NCBI GenBank assembly: GCA_030435675.1
Contig: CM059622.1
Coordinates: forward strand, 4,898,001-4,962,000
Length of the DNA stretch: 64,000 nt
Source of the DNA: Steinernema hermaphroditum
Lineage: Eukaryota > Nematoda > Chromadorea > Rhabditida > Steinernematidae
Direction of reading: 5' to 3'
The position numbers were made by a program, and so were the translations under genes. Shown here piece by piece: positions 42,459 through 54,300 of the stretch (the stretch's first letter is position 1; every line of letters starts with the position of its first letter). A model generated the notes under the pieces. The model was given only the letters and a program-made list of their open reading frames with translations. It did no database searches and was not told the DNA's origin.

Positions 42459-43950
42459 ATGAGCCCTCTGAGCAGAGAGGACAAGCTAAGGAGACTCATC
42501 AAATGGGCAGAGCACAAAGGAGCGCAACTGAACTGCCCTGAGATACCCTTTAGACTTCCCATATGGAAAGTTCCCGAGTTCAAGTTTAAAATTGTGAGCG
42601 AGACGAAGGGGATCGGAGCCGTTGCTTTGAGCGACGCGACATCGTCCACTTACGGTGAAAATCATGCCCTACTGACTGTGGGAACACTTACATTCAGATC
42701 ATGTGGTAATCGCTGCTTTCAGACACCAGTGTCGATCGAAATTTCGTCCAACAAAATCAAAAACGAAGCCTATTTCGAAGATGTTGCCAAGTAAGATGCC
42801 CTCCGAAATAAAATGAATACCTTTACAGATATCAGGATAGGCTGGACGATGTCGAACTTGTTATCCTCGCGCTTTGTGTTGAAACGAAAAAGGGCGAGGA
42901 GTCGGAGTACTGGCCATACATCGACTTTCTCCCTAAGGATCTGCGGCTGGGAAGGCTGAACATTCCTCAAAAATGCCTTCCGATGGGCATATGGCCGAAA
43001 TATGAGGAGCTTTGTAATGCAAAGATCGCCTCTCTGTCGAACGTAATTGAGCCTCCGATGCTTTGAAAATCCCGTAGAAGAGAATTTTCGAAACCTATAA
43101 GAGTGAGATTACAAAAAAACCAAAATGTGGAAAATTTTCTTTATTGGGATTCGCAAGGGTCTTTGTTAGACTAACACATTTGAAATAAATTTAGGTTAAG
43201 AGCTGCTCCACTGAATGGTCGCTGAACGACGAAGACATCGAATGGGCTTACAGTATCACGCATTCGAGATATCTGAAGGACGGCGATAATGTGTCGCTTA
43301 GACCTATTATCGATCTGCTGAACGCCTCACAAAATCCACAGGTTCTTCACGATCACTTTGGGCACAAGACGTTCGTCCTTGTTTCAGCTCGAGATCTTCA
43401 CCCAGAGCTCATCTGCGACTGACGATATGAGTGCTTATAACGTGGTTCTGGCCACCGAAAATGTGAAACATGGAGACGAACTGTGTATTAGCTATGGGAG
43501 CCATACGAGCAACCTCGAACTCTGGTTCTACCATGGCTTCACTTTTGTCAACAACGCGACCAACACATCCGTGGATATCGGACAAGGTGAAGAGCAATGT
43601 GTGCTTTTGAAGAAATCTTTCTTTCAGAAGAATTCCAAGAAATCTTAGAATCGATAGGAATAATCGAGAATATCGCACTCCCTGCGAATGTCATGCGTCT
43701 CATTGAAAACGACAAAATTAGCCCTGAAGTTGAGGAAATATTCACGAAAATAAATACGACTGAGTAAGCTGGACAAATGCAGAGCACTATTGTGAATGCA
43801 ATGCGATGCAGAGCAAATTTAGAGAGAGAGTTCTTCGCTAAACTTCTCGAAGATCGAAGAAAGCAAAGAAACCAGGCAGCTTTAAAACTTAAGTTTCTAT
43901 GGAATGACCAAATCGACGTTATTTCAAGAATTACGGGAAAGTTGTGTTAA
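42459..43950 (+). CDS. SETD3-like paralogue (array member 3), NH motif lost
   Basis: Exons: 42459-42677, 42723-42790, 42829-43042, 43195-43341, 43388-43586, 43628-43763 and 43812-43950, giving 373 residues, or 388 if the 45-nt GT-AG stretch 42678-42722 is retained (it has no stop). SET start TKGIGAVALSDA, then EYWPYIDFLPKDL, DLLNASQNPQ (His of the NH motif replaced by Ala), GDELCISYG with the Tyr kept, and the C-terminal LKFLWNDQIDVISRI. The intron after NASQNPQ is shared with member 2 only. The reading frame is intact throughout, so the gene is probably expressed, but methyltransferase activity is doubtful. AATAAA is at 43961-43966. Confidence 0.75.
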
Positions 43951-44204
43951 GCGAATCTGTAATAAAAATCCAAAGACTTCAGAGGAACGAATTGTCCAAG
44001 CTTATGCGTTTTGTCCTGATTCCCTGAATGAACACAGAAAAAATTTTTTGGAGAGCTGAATCCGGTGCAGTCATCACTTATGACTTTACTTCACAAAGCA
44101 AGGGCAATACGCCACCGATAACACCGAAAAATAGACAAAACAGAGGATGTCTCTGGCTGTCATATTCGTTCCTGTAGGGGCGTTAATGTCGAACCGGTCG
44201 TCAG

Positions 44205-44704
44205 AAATTCAGGTGGAAGTTCTCCTTCTCGGGGTGTTTGAGCAAAGGTAACTTCGGAGCTCGCATCTGCTTCGGAAAAGCGATCGTTAATTCAGGAGTT
44301 GCGTTCTTAGGATAAATAGTGTAATGTTTCTGAAATTTAGCTGAAGCTCTTCTCAAGTAAGTTTTCTCTTACCGACGAGGAAATCGACTTGGCATACTGT
44401 GCCACCATCAACCGTCATTTTGCTAATCAGCTGGGCAATTTATCGCTCATTTTTTATTTACTGAATGGTTCGAAAACGCCTAAGGTTCCACAATTTTTCA
44501 AAATTTTACAATTTTTCTTAATTCTTTCATAATTCCCACTTCTCGGAACTTTATAAGAGAACGTCGAATCGGATGACTGAAGTAGAAGAAGAGCTGAAGT
44601 TCCTCTGGTGGGATCACCGCAATCTTATCAGGGAAATTTGGGCTAAATGCGAAGAAAGTGAACCTATTGGCAACAAAGAGATATCCCGCTTCCTGCCATT
44701 TTAA
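44205..44704 (+). pseudogene. SETD3-like pseudogene remnant (array member 4)
   Basis: Three pieces of a SET paralogue remain. About 44211-44250 encodes VEVLLLGVFEQ, similar to the start of exon 3. The 48-codon block 44341-44484 behind a good acceptor contains FSLTDEEIDLAYCATINRHF and YLLNGSKTPK, matching exon 4 of members 2 and 3. Then 44558-44704 encodes ELKFLWWDHRNLIREIW, matching the last exon. The start, the Tyr-containing exon and the intervening C-terminal exon are missing. It is a decayed gene. Confidence 0.65.
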
Positions 44705-45014
44705 ACTTCGATGTTACTGTATCGTACCGAAAGGGAACTGTGCGATGCATTCGCTTTATGTATTGAGTAGATTTTGAGCATTGCTTCTAAACTTGTTCCT
44801 ACATATGGCGAACCAGGTTCATCTCCTAACCAAAATAGTAGCATCTCCAATAGTTAACCTCATCCGAACTTGTTCCTTTCATTCAATCACACACGGGTCC
44901 CGCCGCGAGACTCATTCTCCGAAGGGAAATGTCATATGTTATCGCCGTTTTTCCAATCGAACAAACAAGATCTGTCGCTTGAAATGGATTTTATGTTTTC
45001 CTATTTTCAGCACT
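44705..45014. other. Intergenic between SET remnants and member 5
   Basis: Ends in CTATTTTCAG, the acceptor just upstream of the member 5 ATG. Nothing else seen. Confidence 0.5.
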
Positions 45015-47194
45015 ATGACCGCCAACATCCCAAAAGCTTCTCAGGCGAAGTTCGATGCGTTCTTCTCGTGGCTTCGCGATAACGGCGCCACCATCAGCGA
45101 CGACGTCGAGATCCGATTCGTTAATCGGGAGACTGGGTTCGGTGTCTTCGCCAAGACCGACCTGAAGCCCAACCAAATCGTCCTCTCCGTAGGTCCGCCT
45201 TTCGTTGACTATCTTCTTTTGAAGGCGCCTTTGTAGATTCCTCACAAGTTGACCATCTCTCCTCAGTCGGCTCTTGATGTTCCAGAATGGTCTGAGCTAC
45301 TTTCAACATCCGATGTTGTCTTCAACGACAGAGACAGAATGCTCCTCTACGTATGTCTGGAGAAGAGGAAGGGAAATGACTCCTTCTATGCCCCATACTT
45401 CGACATTCTGCCCACAAAATTCTACACTGCTCCTATGGACATCGACCTCGACGACCTTCCAGCCGATGCCCGGCAGGCCTACAAAGAACGATGCGACGGA
45501 ATCAATGAGCTTTTCAAGAAGGTGGCATCATCCTCTTTGTTTCTTGGTCTCATCTATCGGATTCCAGGTCAAGACGCTGATTCCAAACCTCAAAAAAGAC
45601 GAACTTCTCTGGGCCAACAACGTCATGAACAGTCGGTCATTTGGAGATCCTTCAATGGGCGAAGAGCTCCTTCCTCTGATCGATATGGTCAACAGCTCTC
45701 AGGAACCCCAAGCGTTGACTCTTTCATCTAACAACCCTCGACATCATGTCGTCAGGATAGCGGAGAAGAAAGAAGTCTTGGAGGGCGAGGAGCTCTTCGT
45801 CGACTATGGATTCAACCTCAACAACCTAGAGCTTTGGATGAAACACGGCTTTGTGTTCCCGGAAAACAAACACAATTCTTTCGTCGAGATTGAGCCAGGT
45901 AGGAAACATTAATGCACGAACGGCGAGTTTGCTCGAGTTTGTGAATTGCTTGTCACCAGAAATGCGGACTCGGTGCAGTATTTCACAATCTGACCCGGCC
46001 CCGGTCGGGATAATTGCGACCGCTCGGTGGCTGGACGACGAGAGATAAAGGGTGACGGGGCGATGGGGTAGAAGGCATCCGATTTTATCGAGTTGCCGGG
46101 CAACTGAGCCGGCTCCGGCTTGACTGAATTTGCATATCTGTTTGTCACACTTCAGCTGCCGAGCATCTTTAACAAATTTCTCTTATGAACATCAGCAATC
46201 GGATCGAGTATTCGGGATTTGAGGCAACTGTTTTAATGAAAATTAGATGCTTGCCTTTTGCAATTCTAAATTTTGAGTGAACTTGTTGAACACCAAAACA
46301 AACAATATAAAAAAGCTACGAATTCGATCCTATGTAAGAGTGGCAAGATTCTATCGTTCAATGCATGTACATCCAAATGTCCTTATACCGCAGCTTCTTA
46401 TATCGTCGAGAGAATATAGCCACTTGCAGCTCGTAACTTGATTTTTGCTTTTAACTTTTTTTAACAGCGACTGTTTTTCATTATGTTCGAGTTAAGTACA
46501 AAATAGCTAATTACAAGATAGACTTCAATGCCTACCTTTTATGGTACCGTACCCATCGAATGTTTTCAAGAAAGCGATCCTTATGTACTACGCTAGCCAC
46601 TTCGTCAAAATATTTTGCTTTCGAAGTTCTGTCCCCGTGTGAACCTTCACATACCATTTTGCTCACTACTGACTCATGACCACTATACGGCACTCACAAG
46701 CCTATTACTATAATTAGTCTTTGAAATCCCAAGCGCTTCCTTTTCGCAACATCCTCCATCTAATCTTCGACCACCCAGTGCGCCCCAGTTAATTAACCCT
46801 CTCTATCTTTCAGCCGAACTCGTTGAAGCGGCAATAACCCTACAGCTTATCGACAAGAAGACCTTGCAGTTGATGGCCCCCGTCATCGAAGGCGCCCTGT
46901 TGACCATTATCGAAGAGAGGGCCCTCTGCGAAGACCTAAACCTCAGTGTTGCCGAGCTTCTGGCCGCCGACAAGCGAAGGTATGCCATTTGAGTCAGTAG
47001 AGCGTGGCTAAGAATGTGTTTTCTTCAGACAGCACCTCCCCGAAGAGATCCCTCCTTCCAGCGTCAACGCGGCCGAACGTCAGATTCTCAAAGAGCTGCG
47101 CCGTCTCCGTGTCTGTAAGTTGCACGATAGCGACCCCCGCGTTGAGTTCCTGTGGCGCGATCAGATCAAACTAATCGACTCGGTGCTACAGTAA
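45015..47194 (+). CDS. SETD3-like paralogue (array member 5), NH motif lost
   Basis: ATG at 45015 lies four bases behind TTTTCAG. Exons: 45015-45188, 45237-45521, 45568-45898, 46814-46979 and 47029-47194, giving 373 residues, all phases consistent. SET start RETGFGVFAKTDL; PLIDMVNSSQEPQ in place of the NH motif (Asn195 kept, His replaced by Ser); GEELFVDYG with the Tyr kept; C-terminal helical domain ending VEFLWRDQIKLIDSVLQ. It lacks the intron that members 2 and 3 carry after the motif, as does member 1. A 915-nt intron separates the SET part from the C-terminal domain; I see no gene inside it. Likely expressed; catalysis is doubtful. Confidence 0.78.
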
Positions 47195-50100
47195 CCCCTG
47201 AGCACATCTCTCATCTCTGTTCTGTTGTTAATTGTCTCGGTGATATGAAATACTCAGCCCACCACTTTCCCCTTGGATCGACGACCTCTTCTACCCGCGT
47301 TTGCCGAACATCTGGGCGTAGGGCGACGGCAAGAAAAAGACGGCGATGAGATGGCGCGCGCGCGAAAATTGTCCATCGAACTGGCGACGTCGTCAAGGTT
47401 ATTCGCCGCCGGCCGAGGGGAGCCCAGCGCCGCCGACGCCCTTCGTCGTCGTTTGTCGGGTATTAGAGGACGGATTGGCGGACGCACGGCGATTTAGGCA
47501 TCAAAAAACATTCGGTTTTTGGCGGCGGTAACGGACAAGGCTACTCGTAAAGGGGATTGGTTTTTTTCGACGTCTGGTGTCGTTACCCTTAGAGAGTGCA
47601 GAATAGGACGAATGTCTATCTTGATGTAGATTGGGGAAGCTACTGTAGAGCTAAAGAATGCGTCTCTGCTTTCAGTATCATTCTTGAACCTCCTTCCTAT
47701 AAAATCCCCTGATAGTGATGTCCTTAGTGTTTTCGTAGTTACCCTCGTGACAATCATCTCTGCTAGCACACGATCCAATCGTACCAATGATATCACTACA
47801 AACCGAAATGAAACGAAGAGCGACGGGTGATCAATCGAAATTATCGCGCCGCCACCAAAGAACACCTTTTTCGCCCCATCTACAATCGTAAACAGTACAA
47901 AAACGTGGTCGTATAATTTCAGGTCACCGATATAGAATCGCTTCAGCGATTACTATTTGCGTTTTGGCTTTTTGTTTTTGGCGCTTTTGTGAAAAAACAC
48001 CATTTAAGGTTAAACTCACAAAATATTTAACGAAAGAATGATATCACCAGTATGTGCACTTTTTAGATGCCCCTAGCAGCGCTAGCGCCGCCGAAAGTTC
48101 GTCAGTTCAGGTTTGCAAAACCAAAGACGAAACCGAAAAGGGCAAGTGATTAATCTAATTTATCGCTCCGAAACGGATCAGAACCGGAGAACACCTTTTT
48201 TTCCTTTCAAGCGAAAATGGGTTAAACCTAGTCACGCAAAACGTCTCACAAAGTGCACTACAAAACTTAGAAAGGAATCAGGAAACGTTGTCATTCATAG
48301 AGACTACACTATACCCGATTCGACGGAGATGGAACACTGTTGTGTTTGGCACCTCCTCACAGCCACCCAATCCAGTTGGAACACAGAAAAGTACACAAAT
48401 ACAGAAAACAAACATCATTTTGTGCCCCAAAATCAGCTGACGCCCTCCCGATCCCAAAACACACTTGAGCGCCAGCGAAAAACAGATGATTTTCGAATAG
48501 GAGCTATTGGGGCGCACGGTCCATCTGTTTCTCCACCGGGGACCGGAGGCACAACAAAGCGTGTTGTTGTAGTCGCGCGCCAACAGACAACGCATCTGGC
48601 CGCCTGAAAAGTGCATGAATATTCATCGCCGGCGTTGTCATGTGTGCCGCCAACGGAGTCAGGTGATCGTCCGGCGAGTATTCTTTATCGGCAAAAAGGA
48701 AACGGCGCTGCACTTTGCGTCCTACGGTGGCGGAACGGTCTTCGTCGACGTCGTCGTCGTCGAAGGAGCGCCCAGGGGTGGCAGTGAAGAGAACATGTTT
48801 AGTTATTGATGCGACTGCACTCGCTCTTCTCCTGGGAGCGGCGGAGAAGGAGGCGATAGCAGTGTGTTTGGTCTGAATCGCGCCTCCGATGGCTAGAGTA
48901 CATGCAGCGGTGGTCGCCACGTCGCTCGGCTAGCCGCAGGAGGCGAAAGTGACGCCGCAGCCAGCAGCCAGCCAGCTGGCGCTGTCCAGTCAGCCGAGAG
49001 AGCACCGCTGCGACGCTTGCGTGGATGCCTCCGCCGCTCATCTCCGCTCCCTATTTGTACACTCACCTTCTTCTCCGTCTCTTCCGACCCGAGGCGTCGC
49101 TTTACAGCTGAATCGCGAAATCTTTGTTTTGGCGGTTCTTTTTAGCCTTCGGCGCGCGACGCGCCCGACCGTCGTCGGGGTCGTTGGCGTTTTGCGAAAT
49201 CAAGGCCGAAGCGGCGTTTCATCACGCGGCGTTGCTGGAAGTGCTCGAGTTGCTTTGCGCCAACACGGCGACGTCGCTCTCGACTCACTTTGTTGTTCGT
49301 GTGGTGGTCGCTGGTCGGCTCAACCCCACCGAGGCTGGAAGTGGCTATCCGCAGGCGTGCACGTGGATTTCGCGCCTGCCACTACCGCCGGCTTCCGCCG
49401 CATTTGTGCACTTTGATGGCGGGACGGCTGGTTCGTGTGCTTGCTGCACTGCACTTGGCGCGTCTCCACTTATTGTGTCTACGATATATATGCTCACTGT
49501 AGGCGCTGCTGATCGGTCAAATGTGCACTTCTTGCTGATTGAGGAGGTTTGAAAGGGCAGTGTATTCTATTGGGACGGCTGTGAATTGCCTCGAGCAAAG
49601 ACTGAGTATACGTTTTCTAAAATTAGGTATTCTAGTCGACAATATTAAGTTGAAAGATCTGTGATAGGTGTTTATATTCAAGCCTTGTATTCACCTACAA
49701 TTTGGACAAATTTGGTTCTTGGAGTTATTCTGCCACGTTAGCTGTTCCTACCTGCCTTCTTTTTCCGATTTCGCGCTTCTATTTAGCATTTAAATGCGCC
49801 CTTTGTCAGTTTTTGTGTACCACCGCATCCTATGACTCTGTTCTGCTCTCTGTTTTGCCCCACCGTTCGATCTTTCGTCCCGCTCCCGACCTTCCCCGCT
49901 CTACAGTACCCCTCCACAGTCTCCGCCGTTCCCCTAACCTTTTAAGCCCTTCCAGCACCATTCCACGCGTCTATTCTCAGCAGAACGCCTCTAAGACCAC
50001 CGCTGACGCAAACGGCGCTCCTTTTGATGACTTTTCCGTTCGGCGCGTGGCTGACGTGGCCCTTCGCGCCAACTCTTCCACGCCATCACCATCACCCTAT

Positions 50101-51338
50101 ACCCATCTAATGCATTTTTCATATTTGTCGTTCGCATCGTGTGCCCATCTTCACTTTGTCTTCGCCGTCGCACGCACCACAAATCACGCGGCGACGATGA
50201 ATCAGAGAGGGGTGGAGTGCAGTTACTACCGTAGATCTGCGCCGTCCAACCGGAGTTCAAAGTGCCACGTGTAAATATAAACACGTCGTCGCCGTTGTGA
50301 AGCGCGCTTCTGTGAGCATAGCGGTAGCGGAGGCGCGCCGTCGACGGCTCTGGATGTGACGTGAGCCGGCCGGCCGGCGGGCGGGCGCTTTCGGTGAAAT
50401 AAACAAGGCGACACGGAGGCGACTATGGCTGCACGCACAACCAAATCGATGTGGGAATTGGGGCTCCGGCACTCCGCCGGTGACAGCGTCGTCGTCCGAC
50501 TGATGCTATTATTAGCCTCCGTGGAGTTGGGCTCCACTGCTGGGAGCCGACGGATATACAGATCGAGTTTCGCGCGCACCAGGCCGTAATTGAGCACTCG
50601 GCGCCATAAACATCGGTGGACGGACAAAAAGCGCAGTTATTTGTCACAGGGGCGCACCTATGGGGAGGGAGCAGAAGTAATTCGGCTTATCTTGGAACGA
50701 CGCTGACGAAAGAATGCTATCTTATTTGGAATCTGCATTTGCAGGGGGACGCAAAAAGAGTGAAATAGTTACGTCATTCGGAGACGTCCGCTTTGGAGGT
50801 GAATACAGTATGAATCATTAGTCATTGGGAAGATAAACGGTGCGACTGTGTGTGCTCACCAACCATGTCTATAAACAACAGCGTCAATCTTACTCCCTTC
50901 AAGAAGTAGAATTACCAATAGGTCGACACCGTATTTGGTGTCACTAAGCATTCTTAGCCTTAGCCCAGAGATCAAGCCGGTTTCCTAGGGATTCTTGTCC
51001 ATAACTGCCCACTCATCATCGTTCCCAGAAAGCCGCCTTCGGAATATTTCGATATGAAAGATTACGCAATCTTTCGTATTTTCCTTGGACCCTCAACGCC
51101 TCAATTATCCTCAGCCATCCGAACCTCTCTAATTGCGCTCATTCTCACGCCACGCATCCGCCTCTCACAACAAACACGTCCCTTATTCATTACATATTGC
51201 AACCATTATCTCCGCTTGTAAACCCATCGGCATGACACGTGCCATCACCGGGGCACCAGGTGTCGACCAATTAGACCTCTTTGTGGTGGCGCGCTTTGTT
51301 GCCAATCGTGCCGAGATGACGAGTGCCGCTTTCAGAGA
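47195..51338. other. Long upstream region of the homeobox gene, GC-rich in part
   Basis: About 4.1 kb without a supported coding exon. From about 48600 to 50660 the sequence is rich in CG and GCCG runs (for example GCCGGCCGGCCGGCGGGCGG near 50361), in contrast to the AT-rich surroundings. That produces many long but motif-free open frames on both strands. I read it as regulatory or 5' UTR sequence of the homeobox gene; noncoding first exons are possible. Confidence 0.5.
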
Positions 51339-54300
51339 ATGGTCATTGTGGACTGCATAGCAAGGCCTGTGGCAGAGCTGGTGACGCCGGAGTCAACGCC
51401 TCCGGCACACGAGAAAGCATCCACGAAAGAGAACGACGTGGAGATGAAGTCGTTGGAGGAGACACATATCGAAGATAGCGACGCGAGCACGTCGAGTGCC
51501 GCTGACGAAAAGGCGAAGCTCCATGCGCAGTCGAGGCGGCTGGAGAAGTGGCTCGAGAACAACGGGAACAACTTGTACCCGAGCAGGCCGGAGAAGGACA
51601 AGTTGGCCAAGGATATGGGGATGACTCTCATACAGGTTGGTTTGAATAACTCTAAGTGGATATTAATGATGATGAAGTTGATCAAAATACGAGTGAATCT
51701 TGTTCCCGAAGTGATGAAGATATTTCAAAGCAAAACTAAATCCTGAGTCGGGAACGATCATCCGAATTATAATGACAAAATCATATTTATTTGTGTGTCA
51801 TGAAAGACCGCCTTGAAAAGGTTTCTATCGTTGCACGAATCACAAATATTCGCGTGATTCAGTTCTTGCTTTATATGGAGAAACTATACGATTTTTTCTC
51901 TCAATACATTAAGCGAAAATGTTCATCAAACGCAATCCTTTGCCTGCATTTTCGAAATTTATTTTTTTTATTTTGCGAGGAAGTTCTCGTGACAACACTT
52001 TCATCATACTTACTACGCATAATCGTCCTCCATTTGTGTCGAGAATCATATTGAAATACAGGGTAAATTCCCCTTTTTCGCACGAATCCCGCTATGATAT
52101 TCAGGGAAAAAGCTCCCAAAACATCGAGTATCGTTTAGATTTTCTAGCGTAGCTAATGCATGGGAGGTAAGAGGCACTCAAGCACTCAGGTTCATGAGCT
52201 CTTTTTTATTGTGCCTAGGATATAATCAATGCCAAAGTGTTCGTTTTTTTTTCCGAGAAACTACACGATCGATCGTTTATTGATACGTCTCAGCAAATCA
52301 GTTGTATTCGATAATCAAAGGTCAAGACTACCTCTTGCATTTTGTTTACCAAGCCCTCTTCTCTACAGAACCCTCTTTCGCAACCTTTTCGTTTTTCGGC
52401 GCTTTCACAATGCATTTCGTGCACGTCACCCAGCACGGCATTTCGCAAACGAGTTCCGCCGACCGACTCCCCGGTGGCGTTGGCATTATCCGACTCTGAA
52501 TGACAAATGCGTATTTATTTGTCTGCTAAAAGCGGGGACTCTCTTCGCATCGACGTCGATTGTAAAGCCTTCGAAGGACGCACTCATGCGCCGCTCTGCA
52601 TGTCAAGCCTCTATTTTCGTCCAAAAAATGCCTTGTTTATGCGCTGTGCACGCCTGAAAACCCCCGAGTGGTCACAACAAGCTATTTTGCCGCCGCGCAT
52701 GTCTGAGCAGCAGCAATTTGACGCGCCAAATCCCCCTCTAACGAGCAGCTTTTTGCGCCCCCTTAACGACCTTCTGCAACGACGAAAGACGAGTCGGGTC
52801 CACTCGGATCGACATTCACGATGGCGTATAGTTAGCGTGACATGATGAGCTAATTAGTGATGGTCAGTGGCCTTGACGTCCACAAGGCACTGTTCTAAGG
52901 GAGGTGAAGGTGGCCCCTCTTTGTTCATAGGCAGTGGCGTTCCGCTGCACAACAGCGGCGCCGCCGGGGAGTTCGCGAATCGCCCGCGGAGTCATTTTTC
53001 ATTTTATGCGCTTCGTTGTCCGGAGCGCCGGACGGCGGCGGCGTTGATGGAGATGCGAATAGTAATGAGGATATGGATGGGAAGCGGGGAAGAGCAATGT
53101 ACGGTGGGGAATTGGAAATGCCGAGGAGGGTGGATTGGAATGCAGCTCTTTGACCCTTTGTTTATGGAATGCTCGAGAATTATATAGTAGAACGTGGTCT
53201 CTTTCTGGGAATATGTGGCTAATTGGGCTTTTATCGTTAATCGCTCCCATGTTTTGAACAATCAGTGCAATATCAATTGGATTAGTACACGTTAGTAAAA
53301 AGCGTGACCTTTTGTCTCCCTCAAACAACCCATTCCTCGCTGCAAAGACTTGTTTTCCACATTTCTGAATCACAGACCCGATCCTGACTCACAGCTGTTT
53401 TTGTCGTGACAGACTCGACCATAGACCAAAAAGCACTTTTCTTCAAAAACATCTTTTGAAGAAAAGAATAGAGGAAAACAGCTTTTAATGAGCACATACT
53501 TCTTGGAAATTATTGAGTACTCCTGGCAGTGTTTGTCACAATGACGCCTTATGTGAAACCAAAACAAATTAAAGAATGAACTCCGCGTTGGACAGGTCGC
53601 GCTCTGATTCACCGTCAAATTCACATAACAGCTGTTTTTGTCATTCCTAACAGAGTGCTGAGGGTTGTTTTTGAAAACACATGCTGGAACTGAAGCATCG
53701 AGTTACAAAGCACAAAACCATTTGGTTCTATAAATAGCAGACCCTTCAGCTTATCCATAGGAATGTGTCATGTTTTTGATCAATTAGTTTTGCGTGATAG
53801 AATCTGAACAAGAAGAGAGAAAGAAACAGGACTTTGACTCACCGTCTGGGTCAGTTGTTCGGCATACCTGTCAGCCCACTCGGATGAAATGTTTTTATGT
53901 TAAAACAACAACTCTTTGCAGGGGAAGCTGCCCATGTCAGCTGACTGGAAGGGGTTCATAGATCGTTGCGAACCTTCAATTATCAAAAATTTCTGTTTAT
54001 GAGTAGGAAGGAGCAAAAGTAATTTCCCGGCGTGAAAACAACGTCGCCAAAGTCCCAAGTGACCTAATTTAAGCGCCATAAATGACTTTCCCGTTCGTGG
54101 TGATAAAATTAAAAATTTCTCGAATGGAAATGTGACGATTCTCCAATTGCAGGTCACTCGCTGGTTCGCGAATCGACGTCGCAAGCAGCACAAACGCCCC
54201 AAAGCCTGCACGTGCTCGGCCGAGGACCGCTCCAAACACATCCAGGACATCGTCGACGAGGTGGTGCAGAGGACGAACGCCGGCGAGTTCCTGCAGCTCT

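Noticed and set aside
32586..47194. SET cluster as a bacterial-type operon or recent horizontal transfer
   Set aside because: All members have short nematode-type introns at related positions and belong to a eukaryotic family, so local duplication explains them.
48113..50660. Many frames of 100-190 codons
   Set aside because: They arise from GC-rich composition that lacks stop codons; they occur on both strands, mostly with non-ATG starts, and show no domain.
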